This document shows, piece by piece, positions 49,328-58,313 of a stretch of DNA of 64,000 nucleotides. Origin of the DNA: Lentisphaeria bacterium (lineage in GTDB: Bacteria; Verrucomicrobiota; Lentisphaeria; Victivallales; UBA1829); NCBI GenBank assembly GCA_003526375.1, contig DPDG01000060.1:77524-141523 (forward strand). Reading direction: 5' to 3'. Below the pieces are notes generated by a model. It did not search any database. It was not told where the DNA came from and saw nothing but the letters and a program-made list of their open reading frames with translations. Made by a program: the position numbers and the translations under genes. Each line of letters opens with the position of its first letter. Within the stretch, counting starts at the first letter, position 1.

Positions 49328-51199
49328 TCACAGCCATTTGACGTGAGGCTTTTCATCGCCGTTTTCCGTCTGTTCTCCGGCAACGGAGGGAAGCGTGAAC
49401 AGGAACGAACTTCCGGCTCCCTCCTGACTTTCCACGCTGATCCCGCCGTTCATGGAGGTTATGATCTCTTTTACGATCGACAAACCGAGCCCGACCCCTG
49501 TTTTCGGGTCCTGTTCGGGTGCGCGGTAGAACTGCTCGAACAGGTGACTTTGGACTTCCGGCGACATTCCTCTGCCTGTATCGCTGACCGAGAACAGAAC
49601 CGTATCGTTCCTGTTTTCCGCCCGGAGCGTAATCGTTCCGCCCGGAGGAGTGAAACGGATTGCATTGCTGATCAGATTGTCGAAAACATATCTGATTCTC
49701 ATTTTTTCCACCGGAATATCCGGCAGGTCGGGGGCGACTTCCGTAACCAGCCTGATATTCTTTTCCAGACATTCCGCATTGAAGCGCTCCGCAGCTTCCG
49801 CGACAAGGGCGGATGGGGAGTGCCTGACAAGTTTGACTTTCTGCCTCCCCGATGCGCGGTTGAGGTCGAGAAGATCGCTGACGATATTCGCCAGACGGTC
49901 GCTGTCGTCGCACATTGCCATAACAAGGTCCAGTTGGTCGGGATTGAGTTTTCCGATTTTTTCCTCCAGCAGAAGATAGATCGACATCTGAAGCGAAGTC
50001 AGAGGTGTTTTGAGCTGATGCGACACCGTGGAGATGACACTCCGTTTGAGCTCCTGCTGTTCATGCGCCATCGTGACATCTTTCATGATGACGCCGATTC
50101 CTGAAATTTTTTCCGGCGGAGCGTCCATCGGGATCGGGATCGCGGTCGGCTGGAAGAAATATTCCTTGTTGTCGATGAAATACTGAATGATGCCGTCGTT
50201 TTCAGAGCATGTGCTGACTTGTCCGGTATGGAGCACCTTTTCATAAATCTCATCAAGCCACGGCAGATTCAGATGATCGACTTTGACGCCGGGATGAAGC
50301 TTGAAACAGCGGTCGGCGCTCTGCGTGGCGATCTCGACCCGCCCGCGCACGGCGTCGAATACCGCAATCGGCGTGGGCAGCTCACGGAAAACATCGCGGG
50401 TTGTCCGTTCGGAGCGTTCCAGCTTGATTCTGTCATTGCGCCTTGCTTCACGCAGAGCGGTTGCCATCGTGTTGAAGGAACGGGAAAGCTGCCCGATTTC
50501 ATCATTGGATCTGGAGTCCAGCACGATGTCAAGATTGCCGTTGCTGATTTCCGTCGTGAGCTGAATCAGTTTGCGGATCGGATTGAGAATCCAGTTTTTC
50601 AGCAGAACAGTCAGAATGATTGCAAACAGACAGCATCCCGCAAGGATCATCAGGACGCGCCGGTGAAGATACTCCGCTTCGATCCGCGCGCTGTCTTTCG
50701 CCTGGCTCATGTTCTGCTGGTTGAGCGCCAGAATTTCACCGGAGAGGGCTTTGATTTCCAGAAAAAGCGGATATGCCTGATGCCGGTAGATTTCACGCCG
50801 CCGCTGTTCCGGCTGTTTTTTATCGGTGATTTCAGGAAGCAGCGCAATATAGCGGGGAAGCAGTTTTTCGATCTTTTCCGCCCGCTCCTTTTCTCCCTGC
50901 ACTGTGACGTTTCTGAGTTCCGCCGCCCAGCTTTTCTTCATCAGTTCGATGTTTTCCGTGATGACCGGAGCGACATCGCTGTCCCAGTTGGTGAATGTGT
51001 ACAGGAGCGCACTGTCAACACGTTCCAGCGCATTGTTCATCTGCTGGCAGAGCAGGACACTCTGATAGTTTTCCCGCAGTATGACGTCGATAGCCCTGCC
51101 GAGCTTTCCCACCTGTTGAATCATGACTCCGCCGACCGCCCCGATCAGAAGGAGCAGTATCCCGAAACTGATCAGAAATTTTTTCTTGATATCCAGCAT
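49328..51199 (-). CDS. Membrane sensor histidine kinase (4HB-like sensor, HAMP, PAS, kinase)
   Basis: The 623-residue protein has a first helix (FLISFGILLLLIGAVGGVMI), a periplasmic helical region to about 185, a second helix (VLMILAGCCLFAIILTVLL), HAMP, a PAS domain (about 290-400), the phospho-acceptor His in VISTVSHQLKTPLTSLQ, and the ATPase boxes DNLISNAIRFTPPGG, DTGRGMS and GVGLGLSIVKEI. AAAGGCGG precedes ATG 51199. It lies upstream of the short KdpD gene, whose start overlaps or nearly abuts its stop codon. Together they cover all parts of a full KdpD on two chains. No cognate response regulator is seen here. Confidence 0.92.
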   Translation of the reverse strand: MLDIKKKFLISFGILLLLIGAVGGVMIQQVGKLGRAIDVILRENYQSVLLCQQMNNALERVDSALLYTFTNWDSDVAPVITENIELMKKSWAAELRNVTVQGEKERAEKIEKLLPRYIALLPEITDKKQPEQRRREIYRHQAYPLFLEIKALSGEILALNQQNMSQAKDSARIEAEYLHRRVLMILAGCCLFAIILTVLLKNWILNPIRKLIQLTTEISNGNLDIVLDSRSNDEIGQLSRSFNTMATALREARRNDRIKLERSERTTRDVFRELPTPIAVFDAVRGRVEIATQSADRCFKLHPGVKVDHLNLPWLDEIYEKVLHTGQVSTCSENDGIIQYFIDNKEYFFQPTAIPIPMDAPPEKISGIGVIMKDVTMAHEQQELKRSVISTVSHQLKTPLTSLQMSIYLLLEEKIGKLNPDQLDLVMAMCDDSDRLANIVSDLLDLNRASGRQKVKLVRHSPSALVAEAAERFNAECLEKNIRLVTEVAPDLPDIPVEKMRIRYVFDNLISNAIRFTPPGGTITLRAENRNDTVLFSVSDTGRGMSPEVQSHLFEQFYRAPEQDPKTGVGLGLSIVKEIITSMNGGISVESQEGAGSSFLFTLPSVAGEQTENGDEKPHVKWL

Positions 51200-51291
51200 A
51201 ATCCGCCTTTCCGTTGCAATGATGAAAAAGATACAGCAAAATACGTGCCAACCATGAAACCGAGTTGAAATACCATATTTGCCATAACCGG

Positions 51292-51345
51292 TTTCTTGCA
51301 GTTTGCAATGTCGTGTTTTCGCTGTTTCCTTGCAATCTGCAATCG
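51292..51345. repeat. Two diverged copies of a TTGCA-rich unit
   Basis: TTTC-TTGCAGTTTGCAATG (51292-51310) and TTTCCTTGCAATCTGCAATC (51325-51344) lie in the gap between the histidine kinase and the DUF1232 gene. The two are clearly related to each other. Confidence 0.5.
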
Positions 51346-51378
51346 CATGGCATACCATTTCCGGAGGCTGTGCCTGAT

Positions 51379-51777
51379 TTACCTGTTATCTTCTTTCCAG
51401 CGGCGGTATGCGTCAATATCGGATTTGAAACCGGCGAGAAGGAGCCCGAATACGGCGGTATCGTCGATATAGCCGACGAGCGGGATAAAATCAGGAATGA
51501 CATCGACCGGGGCGATCAGGTAGACCAGGGCGAAGACAACGGCGGCGATGAATTTCCACGGCACCCCCTTGTAACGCCCCGCCTTGTAGTCCCGGAGCAG
51601 GAACCACAGCAGTTTGAATTCCTCGAAGAATCCTTTCAGGTTCCTTGCTTTCTCTTTTGCCTTTTTTTCATCGGCGAGAACCTTGTCCAGATCTTCGGGT
51701 GTCATGCTCCCGACCCCGTGTTCATAGGCGGCATGAATACGGCTTCTGTCCTGCTCATTGAGTTCGGGGTCCGGCAT
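51379..51777 (-). CDS. DUF1232 (YkvA-like) small membrane protein
   Basis: The 132-residue protein has a charged N-terminus with a helical stretch (EDLDKVLADEKKAKEKARNL) and then the DUF1232 core YLIAPVDVIPDFIPLVGYID-D, the family hallmark, in a hydrophobic hairpin. The family has no known activity. It is 15 bp downstream of purU on the same strand. Confidence 0.85.
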   Translation of the reverse strand: MPDPELNEQDRSRIHAAYEHGVGSMTPEDLDKVLADEKKAKEKARNLKGFFEEFKLLWFLLRDYKAGRYKGVPWKFIAAVVFALVYLIAPVDVIPDFIPLVGYIDDTAVFGLLLAGFKSDIDAYRRWKEDNR

Positions 51778-51792
51778 GAACTGCTCCCGTTT

Positions 51793-52650
51793 TTATCTTG
51801 AAAATACGATTGTCCGGCGTCCGGATGTAATGATGCGGTGCTCCAGATGGGCGCGGACGGCACGCGTGAGAACCCGGCGTTCGATGTCTTTGCCGATACG
51901 TTTCAGGTCGTCCGGTTCCGCTTCATGCGTGATGCGTTCCACATCCTGCTCGATGATGGGACCTTCGTCAAGGGCCGGAGTCGCATAGTGGGCGGTTGCC
52001 CCGATCATTTTCACGCCGCGCTCCCATGCCCGCTGGTAGGGATTGCCGCCCTGAAACGCGGGGAGGAAAGCATGGTGGATGTTGATGATGCGTCCCGGAA
52101 ACTCGTTGATGAACTCATCGGAAAGAATCTGCATGTAACGTGCGAGAACGACGAGGTCGATGTGGTGCTTGTGAAGCAGTTCGATGACCTGCTGCTCCTG
52201 TTCGCGCTTGTGATCTTTCCTGATCGGGAAACAGTAGAACGGGACGCGGAACTTGTCCGCAACATCCTCCAGATCGGGATGGTTGCTGATGATCAGAGGG
52301 ATTTCACAGGCGAGATCTCCTTCATCCTGCGCGTGCATCAGCAGATCGTAGAGGCAGTGCGAAGTCTTGGAAACCATGATAGCCATGCGCTGGGGCTCGT
52401 CGGAGTAGTGAAGCGAATATTCCAGGTTCAGAGTTTTCGCGTATTCTTCGAAAGAGCCTGCAAGCTGTTTGCGTGTCACCGGCATGTCGGTAATATCCAG
52501 ACAGACCCGCATGAAATAGAGGTTTTCGCAATTGTCCGTATACTGCTGGCAGTGCAGAATATTGAACCCCTGCTGATAGAAAAAAGTGGAAATGCCGGAA
52601 AGAAGCCCTTTCCGGTCGTTTGACCTGATAAGAAATACAGCCTTTTTCAT
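51793..52650 (-). CDS. purU: Formyltetrahydrofolate deformylase
   Basis: The 285-residue enzyme hydrolyses 10-formyl-tetrahydrofolate to formate and tetrahydrofolate. It has an N-terminal ACT regulatory domain (about 5-85: FLIRSNDRKGLLSGISTFFY) and a formyltransferase-fold catalytic domain with NIHHAFLPAFQGGNPYQRAW and GATAHYATPALDEGPIIEQD, the PurU version of the Asn-His-Asp site. In an anaerobe it balances one-carbon pools. The next gene upstream is a pteridine-reductase-like SDR, so the two may share folate metabolism. Confidence 0.95.
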   Translation of the reverse strand: MKKAVFLIRSNDRKGLLSGISTFFYQQGFNILHCQQYTDNCENLYFMRVCLDITDMPVTRKQLAGSFEEYAKTLNLEYSLHYSDEPQRMAIMVSKTSHCLYDLLMHAQDEGDLACEIPLIISNHPDLEDVADKFRVPFYCFPIRKDHKREQEQQVIELLHKHHIDLVVLARYMQILSDEFINEFPGRIINIHHAFLPAFQGGNPYQRAWERGVKMIGATAHYATPALDEGPIIEQDVERITHEAEPDDLKRIGKDIERRVLTRAVRAHLEHRIITSGRRTIVFSR

Positions 52651-52741
52651 TCTGATTCACCCGTTGTTGATTCTCTGCAAAGCCTTTAATATAGCACCGG
52701 TTCGGCAGCAGGGCAAACCGGAAACCTGTGTTTCTCTCAAA

Positions 52742-53455
52742 TCAATGCAGGCTCTGCCCGCCGTCCACATAGAGTATTTCGCCTGTGATGGAGTCGTTCT
52801 GCGCAAGAAAGAGACATGCCGAACAGAGATCCTCCAGTGCGACGGGTCTGCCGAGAGGAACAGTTTTCAGCGTTTTTTCCATTTTCGACAGCGGCAGCTC
52901 CACCGGAGGCAGGACGGGCCCCGGAGCAATGCCGTTGACGCGGATTCCCGGAGCCAGTTGAAGAGCAGCGGCCTCCGTTGCGGCGGCGAGCGCTTTTTTC
53001 GATACCGCATAACTGAAGGACGTTGCGTCCGGATGCTGGATGCCCTGATCCAGCATGTTGATGATGAGCCGGGGACCGGAGCCGGTCTCAGCAAAGAGCT
53101 TCATCAGTTCGACGGGTGCCGTATAGTTGATCCGGAACTGTCTGTCCGCCTCGGTGCCGGATTCCTCAAGGAGAGTGCGGCGGACAAACACGGAGGCATT
53201 GTTGATCAGGATGTTTGCGGAACGCAGGGCGGGAGCCAGTTCCGCGGCGGAACCGGGTTCGGAAAGGTCGCAGCGGACCACGGAATGCCCGGCCCCGGAG
53301 CCGCCGAACCCGGCAATGAGCTGTTCCGCCTCCCGCACGGACCGGTTGCAGTGTATAATCAGTTTTGCGCCGTTCTGTGCGAAAGCGCGTGCGATGGCGG
53401 CACCGACTCTGACGGCGCCGCCGGTGATGAATATTCTGGAATCTTGAATTTTCAT
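52742..53455 (-). CDS. SDR family oxidoreductase, pteridine/dihydrofolate reductase-like
   Basis: The 237-residue protein has the Rossmann glycine motif in FITGGAVRVGAAIARAF, where G-A-x-R-x-G is the variant seen in PTR1/FolM pteridine reductases that marks NADPH binding. It also has NNASVF, the catalytic Tyr/Lys in SYAVSKKAL, and IAPGPVLPP. ATG 53455 follows AAAGGA. Together with purU downstream this points to folate or pterin reduction; a general SDR role is possible. Confidence 0.75.
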   Translation of the reverse strand: MKIQDSRIFITGGAVRVGAAIARAFAQNGAKLIIHCNRSVREAEQLIAGFGGSGAGHSVVRCDLSEPGSAAELAPALRSANILINNASVFVRRTLLEESGTEADRQFRINYTAPVELMKLFAETGSGPRLIINMLDQGIQHPDATSFSYAVSKKALAAATEAAALQLAPGIRVNGIAPGPVLPPVELPLSKMEKTLKTVPLGRPVALEDLCSACLFLAQNDSITGEILYVDGGQSLH

Positions 53456-53610
53456 TGCCGGTTTCCTTTCTGATGATACGGGGCAGGGGACTGCTTTTGA
53501 AATTTCAGGGGGCGTCCGGCTGCCGCCAGGGATATAAAAATGGTTCATTTTTCCGGAAAATCAAGCCGTTTTACAGGAATATGCGCAGTTATTGTGTATA
53601 AAAACAGGAA

Positions 53611-53639
53611 TTGCTATTGGAAAAGTCGGATTTTATGCT
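53611..53639 (+). promoter_or_regulatory. Promoter of the hydF operon
   Basis: TTGCTA (53611-53616) and TATGCT (53634-53639) are spaced by 17 bp, about 50 bp before the hydF start. Confidence 0.45.
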
Positions 53640-53687
53640 GTAAGTTACCATTCAGGAGATGAGAGTATAAAAAAAGGCAGGAAAGTT

Positions 53688-54926
53688 ATGCAGAATACTC
53701 CAAAAGGACTCAGGCTTCAGATCGGTATCTTCGGAAGACGGAATGCCGGAAAATCTTCACTTCTCAACGCTCTCGCCCGTCAGGATGTCGCCATTGTTTC
53801 GGAAACGCCCGGAACGACGGCTGATCCCGTGGAAAAGGCGATGGAGATGCTCCCGCTGGGGCCTGTTCTCCTGATTGATACCGCAGGGCTGGATGATGAC
53901 GCCGCTCTGATCGGCGGGCTGCGGGTCGAAAAAAGCAGAAAAATTTTTGAGCGTGCGGATATTGCCCTGATCGTTTCCGATGCGTCATGGGGGGCGTTTG
54001 AAGAAAAACTGCTTTCGGATTTTGCGGAACGCGGAACCGCAGTGATTGCCGTATTCAATAAAACCGATGTGGCTTTCCCCCCGCAGAATGTGCTGGACAG
54101 TCTCAGGGAGCGCTCCGTTTCTTTTGTGATGGTTTCCGCAGGAAAAGGCGAGGGGCTCGGCGAACTGCGCGAAATGATCCTCCGCAAAGCTCCGGAGGAT
54201 TTTTTGTCTTCGGATAAAATGCTCGGCGATCTGGTGCCGGCTGGTTCGGCGGTGATGCTGATTACTCCGATTGACATCGAGGCGCCGAAAGGACGCATGA
54301 TTCTGCCGCAGGTCCAGGCGATCCGCGATACGCTCGACCATGACTGTTATTGTCTGGTCGTCAAGGAAAATTCTCTTGCGGACGCTCTGGCGAACATGAA
54401 GACGCCTCCGGCGCTGGCTGTAACCGACTCGCAGGCGTTCGGAACGGTGTCCCCGATTGTGCCTGAGACGATTCCGCTGACTTCTTTTTCGATTCTGCTG
54501 GCGCGCCAGAAAGGCGATCTTGCCGCCTGTGCCGCGGGCGCCGCCGCGATAGGGAACTTAAAGCCGTCTTCCCGTGTCTTAATCGCAGAGGCCTGTTCCC
54601 ATCACCCGATCGGCGAGGATATCGGAACGGTCAAGCTCCCGAACTGGCTGCGCAGACGCTGTTCGCCCGATCTTGTGATCGAGCATGTGCAGGGGCACGA
54701 CTTCCCGAAGGACCTTTCCGGATATGATCTGGTGATCCACTGCGGCGCATGTACTTTCAACCGGCGCGAGGTCCTTTCGAGGATATTGCAGTGCAGCGAA
54801 CAGGGGGTTCCGTTTACCAATTACGGCGTGGCGATCGCATTCTGCTTCGGCATTCTGGAGCGGGCTCTGAAACCGTTCCCGGAAGCGCTTGCCGCCTATG
54901 AAAGGACGATTCATCCGGTAAAATGA
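53688..54926 (+). CDS. hydF: [FeFe]-hydrogenase H-cluster maturation GTPase HydF
   Basis: The 412-residue protein is the scaffold on which the two-iron subcluster of [FeFe] hydrogenase is built. It has an N-terminal TrmE/Era-like GTPase (GIFGRRNAGKSSLLNALA, ETPGTTADPVEKAME, DTAGLDDDAAL, FNKTD), a dimerisation domain, and the C-terminal [4Fe-4S] domain with AEACSHHPIGEDIGTVKLP and VIHCGACTFNRREVL holding the conserved Cys/His ligands. ATG 53688 is behind AGGAAAG. No HydE, HydG or hydrogenase gene is in the window. The start of the HypF-like gene overlaps its stop as ATGA. Confidence 0.95.
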   Translation: MQNTPKGLRLQIGIFGRRNAGKSSLLNALARQDVAIVSETPGTTADPVEKAMEMLPLGPVLLIDTAGLDDDAALIGGLRVEKSRKIFERADIALIVSDASWGAFEEKLLSDFAERGTAVIAVFNKTDVAFPPQNVLDSLRERSVSFVMVSAGKGEGLGELREMILRKAPEDFLSSDKMLGDLVPAGSAVMLITPIDIEAPKGRMILPQVQAIRDTLDHDCYCLVVKENSLADALANMKTPPALAVTDSQAFGTVSPIVPETIPLTSFSILLARQKGDLAACAAGAAAIGNLKPSSRVLIAEACSHHPIGEDIGTVKLPNWLRRRCSPDLVIEHVQGHDFPKDLSGYDLVIHCGACTFNRREVLSRILQCSEQGVPFTNYGVAIAFCFGILERALKPFPEALAAYERTIHPVK

Positions 54927-57277
54927 GAAGCTCCATCCTATTTGAACTCAAGGGCAATCTGCATGTCGGCGGATTCCGTCCTTTCATGTGGAAAATTGCC
55001 TCCGAAGCCGGGCTTTCCGGCTGGATTGCGAATTCCGAGCAGGGGGTGCTTCTGCGTCTTGAGGGAGAGGAGGAGCAGATCAGCGAATTCATCAGGAAAA
55101 TCCCGTCCGCTGTCCCGAATGCGTTCTATATGAAAGAGATCCGGCTTGTCCGGCGCGAACCGAGCGGTCCGCTCGACCTGCGCAATATCGGGTTCCGCGT
55201 GACCGGCGAAGACAACAAGGTGCCTCTGATCAATCCGGATAAAGCGCCTTGCCCGAAATGCGTAGCGGAGGCGGAGACCCCTGCTTCACGCCGTTTCACC
55301 TATCCGTTTTCAAGCTGTTTCATCTGCGGTCCCACTTATTCCTTTGCGCTCCGCACTCCTTTTGTCCGCAAGAACACAAGCATGACGGCGTTTCCTATGT
55401 GTTCCGACTGCAAAAACGAGAAAAACGATACGCATGACATCCACCATTATGCCTCCGAGACTCTGGCGTGCCCGAAGTGCGGGCCGCAGGTTTTCCTGCT
55501 TGACATGTATGGCGAACTGATTGACGATGCAATCCCGATGTGCCGGGCGCAGGAGGGGCTGCACAAGGGGGAAATTCTTGCGGTCCAGTCCATTTACGGC
55601 GGCTTTCTGCTGTGCGCGGACGCTTTCAACGCGGATACGGTCATGCGTCTCCGGCGGAAAAAGAAACTGCCGGACCGCCCCCTGAGTCTTCTTGCAAGGA
55701 ATATTGAAGTGGTGAAACGCTATTTTGAATGTTCCCCGGAAGAAGAAAGACTCCTGGCTTCCCCGATCGCGCCGGTCGTGATCCTGAAACGGCGCGCGGA
55801 TGTCGGAGACCTCAAACCGCTGCCTGCTCTTATTTCTCCCGATACGGATACTCTTGGAGTCGGGCTCCCGCCGTCTCTGCTGGAAAAACTGTTGTTCGAT
55901 CATGATGCGAATCCCTGCGGACTGCCCGGTTTCGACTTTCTCGTTACGTGCGGCGACAACCGTCCGGGAAAGGCGGAGTGTCTGGATATTGATGAGATTT
56001 TCAACCGTCTGATGGCGTTTACGGACAAGTTCCTGTGTCATGACCTCAAGACCGGACATGCCTGTCCCGCTTCGATCTGCACCGTCCACAACGGGCGTAC
56101 CCGCATCTGGCGGCGTTCCCGCGGATATGTTCCGCAGGGAATCCCTTTCAACGGCACGCTCCCGCGCAATGTCGGTGCATTCGGGACCGATGTGTCCGCC
56201 GCCATCGCTTTCGGCACGTGCGGCGAGATCATGCCGTCGCAGGGAATCGGAACGCTGGAGTCCCGCGAGGCGGCATCCATTCTATCCGAGGTGCTGGAAC
56301 GCTTCATGTATCTCACGGACCGTGTGCCGGATCTGATCGTCTGCGATATGGACAAGGAGTCGTTCAGCGCCCGCGAGGCGGCGGCGTTTGCCGAAAAGCA
56401 TTCGCTTCCGCTGGTGACGGTGCAGGCGCATCATGCACATGCGCTGACCTGTATGGCGGAACATGGGCTGCGGCATGCGCTTGCACTCGTATTCAACGGC
56501 GGCGGATACGGCCCCGACGGTACGGAATGGGGGGCGGAGTGCCTTGAATCGCGTCTGGACGGCTTCTGCCGTTTTGCCTCTTTCAGCGGACGTTACCGGC
56601 TTGAAACGAAAGATGCGCAGCTGCGTCCGGCGAAGCTGTTTCTGGAACGCCTGATTGAGATCGGCCGCGAGCCTTCCACGGCTTTGCTGGAGCGTCTGCG
56701 CGTGGACCGCAGCGAATATGAACTTTGGAAAAAGAATTATCTGGACGGCAGGCACAATTGTATATTTTCCCATGCGGCGGTGCGTCTGTATGACGCGGTT
56801 TGCGCAGGAATCGGCATCGCGCCGGATTTCTGCACTTATGATATGCGCTGTCTCCTGATCCTGAATAAGTATGCCGCGCGCTGTCCGGCCTCTCCGGAGG
56901 AAATACCGGAGCGGATCCGGAACCTTTTCGCTTTCGATGTGCGTGAGGAGGAACGCTATTCCGTGATCGACTGGAGTCGGACTTTCCTGAATCTGGCGGA
57001 AATCGAGCCGCCGCGGGAAGACGAGTTTCCGCTCTATGCGAAGGCGTTTTACGCTGCTCTGGCGGATGCCGGGCTTGCGATGGTATCCTATGCTTCGCGC
57101 TTTTCCCTTGAGCGTGCGGTAGTGCTTTCCGGGACGCTTTTCATGGACGAGATTCTCAGCGACGCAACGGAACGGCTGCTGACGGAGCACGGATATACGG
57201 TTTATCAGCATGAGAAGACGCCTGCCGATGAATCCGGTATCTGCACCGGGCAGGCGTATGCCGCCGGAATGACATGA
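54923..57277 (+). CDS. Divergent HypF homologue coupled to hydF
   Basis: The 784-residue protein has the full HypF order: acylphosphatase domain (1-90, HVGGFRPFMWK keeps the catalytic Arg), zinc fingers (108-190: CPKC, CFIC, CSDC, CPKC), YrdC-like domain (about 200-385) and Kae1-like domain (about 400-784). Many signature residues differ. The YrdC K-G-x-G-G reads QSIYGG, T-S-G-N reads TCGDN, and the D-D-S-V region is lost. In the Kae1 part G-A-D-L-K-N-T is GTDVSAAI, S-G-G-V-x-x-N is SGTLFMD, and N-D-G-G-I is ADESGI. HHAHA, W-G-x-E-C and WRRSRGYVP are kept. HypF makes the CN ligand precursor of [NiFe] hydrogenase; here it is coupled to an [FeFe] maturase, so another substrate is likely. Confidence 0.85.
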   Translation: MRSSILFELKGNLHVGGFRPFMWKIASEAGLSGWIANSEQGVLLRLEGEEEQISEFIRKIPSAVPNAFYMKEIRLVRREPSGPLDLRNIGFRVTGEDNKVPLINPDKAPCPKCVAEAETPASRRFTYPFSSCFICGPTYSFALRTPFVRKNTSMTAFPMCSDCKNEKNDTHDIHHYASETLACPKCGPQVFLLDMYGELIDDAIPMCRAQEGLHKGEILAVQSIYGGFLLCADAFNADTVMRLRRKKKLPDRPLSLLARNIEVVKRYFECSPEEERLLASPIAPVVILKRRADVGDLKPLPALISPDTDTLGVGLPPSLLEKLLFDHDANPCGLPGFDFLVTCGDNRPGKAECLDIDEIFNRLMAFTDKFLCHDLKTGHACPASICTVHNGRTRIWRRSRGYVPQGIPFNGTLPRNVGAFGTDVSAAIAFGTCGEIMPSQGIGTLESREAASILSEVLERFMYLTDRVPDLIVCDMDKESFSAREAAAFAEKHSLPLVTVQAHHAHALTCMAEHGLRHALALVFNGGGYGPDGTEWGAECLESRLDGFCRFASFSGRYRLETKDAQLRPAKLFLERLIEIGREPSTALLERLRVDRSEYELWKKNYLDGRHNCIFSHAAVRLYDAVCAGIGIAPDFCTYDMRCLLILNKYAARCPASPEEIPERIRNLFAFDVREEERYSVIDWSRTFLNLAEIEPPREDEFPLYAKAFYAALADAGLAMVSYASRFSLERAVVLSGTLFMDEILSDATERLLTEHGYTVYQHEKTPADESGICTGQAYAAGMT

Positions 57278-57283
57278 CCGGCT

Positions 57284-58312
57284 TTATTTCCAGAATGCGC
57301 CGACCCGTTCTTTTGCATTATCCGCCAGATTGCGGTAGAAGAAATAAATGTCGTTCATATGGTAGATTCCTTTTCCCATAAGCTCGGAATCATACGTTCC
57401 TTTTTTCGCAGGCACAACGATCAGAGCGCCGGTTTCGGGATTGACGACAGCGCTGCAAAAATTTTTATCTTCTGAAATAATGCGGTTTTTCCCGTCGAAG
57501 AAAACGGCGCCTTTGTTCATGGCGGCATCCGCTTTGACATCATCCGTACGCCAGTTCAGCGGATTGATGCAATAGGAATCCGGTCCCGTGAAGATCGATT
57601 TGACCGCATCCGGAGATTCCGAATTATAGTTGATGATCACACCGGTGTCATTGGCGCCGCGTGCAAGGCGCAGGTGAGGGTGGTCGGGGAATGTTTTCGG
57701 CATTTTCGGATAGCCGATCAGGTAGGCGGCGACGAGCTTGCTGCGGAGCTTCGGGTCCTTGAATTCGCTTTTCATGAGTTCAAGCAGAACCATGGCTCCC
57801 TGGCTGTGCCCGAACAGGATAAAGGGGCGTCCCTTGTTGTAATGTTCCATATAATAACGGAACGCCCGGCGGATATCTTCGATTCCGGTCTTCGTATAGA
57901 CCTGCTTTTCCGGCTTTTCCGCCGCCTCCGCGATCACTCTGAAATATTCGCCCTGACGGTAATAGGGGGCATAGATCATGCCGACTTCCGAAAAAACACC
58001 TGTCTGCTGCGCCGCAATATTCTTTGCCTTTTCCTGAACCGATGGATTGCTCCAGTCCATATAGGGATGATCCTTGTGCGCAACGATTGTCGGATAAACA
58101 TAAAAAACATCGACTTCCCGCGGCGGCGTATCCGCATCCGGCAGGACGATCCAGTTGAATGGCTTGGAATAGTCTACGGCGATGCTGACATTGCGCAGTT
58201 CCTCCGCAGAGGGGGCGGTGCCTGCACAACCGCCGAGAAACAGTATGGACAGGCAGAACAGCGCCGCGGGGAGAAGCCGGAGAAAACGATGTTTCCTTGC
58301 GGGGAATCTCAT
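57284..58312 (-). CDS. DUF3089-type alpha/beta hydrolase lipoprotein
   Basis: The 342-residue protein has a lipoprotein signal (lipobox LGGC) and an alpha/beta-hydrolase fold of the DUF3089 type: VDVFYVYPTI, YAPYYRQGEYF, then the nucleophile elbow FGHSQGAMVLLELM. Asp and His of the triad are expected in the second half (PHLRLARGANDTG and IYHMNDIYFFYRN). Substrate is unknown, perhaps an ester at the cell envelope. It converges with the HypF-like gene only six bases away and is followed upstream by an SGNH hydrolase on the same strand with one base between. Confidence 0.85.
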   Translation of the reverse strand: MRFPARKHRFLRLLPAALFCLSILFLGGCAGTAPSAEELRNVSIAVDYSKPFNWIVLPDADTPPREVDVFYVYPTIVAHKDHPYMDWSNPSVQEKAKNIAAQQTGVFSEVGMIYAPYYRQGEYFRVIAEAAEKPEKQVYTKTGIEDIRRAFRYYMEHYNKGRPFILFGHSQGAMVLLELMKSEFKDPKLRSKLVAAYLIGYPKMPKTFPDHPHLRLARGANDTGVIINYNSESPDAVKSIFTGPDSYCINPLNWRTDDVKADAAMNKGAVFFDGKNRIISEDKNFCSAVVNPETGALIVVPAKKGTYDSELMGKGIYHMNDIYFFYRNLADNAKERVGAFWK

Positions 58313-58313
58313 C

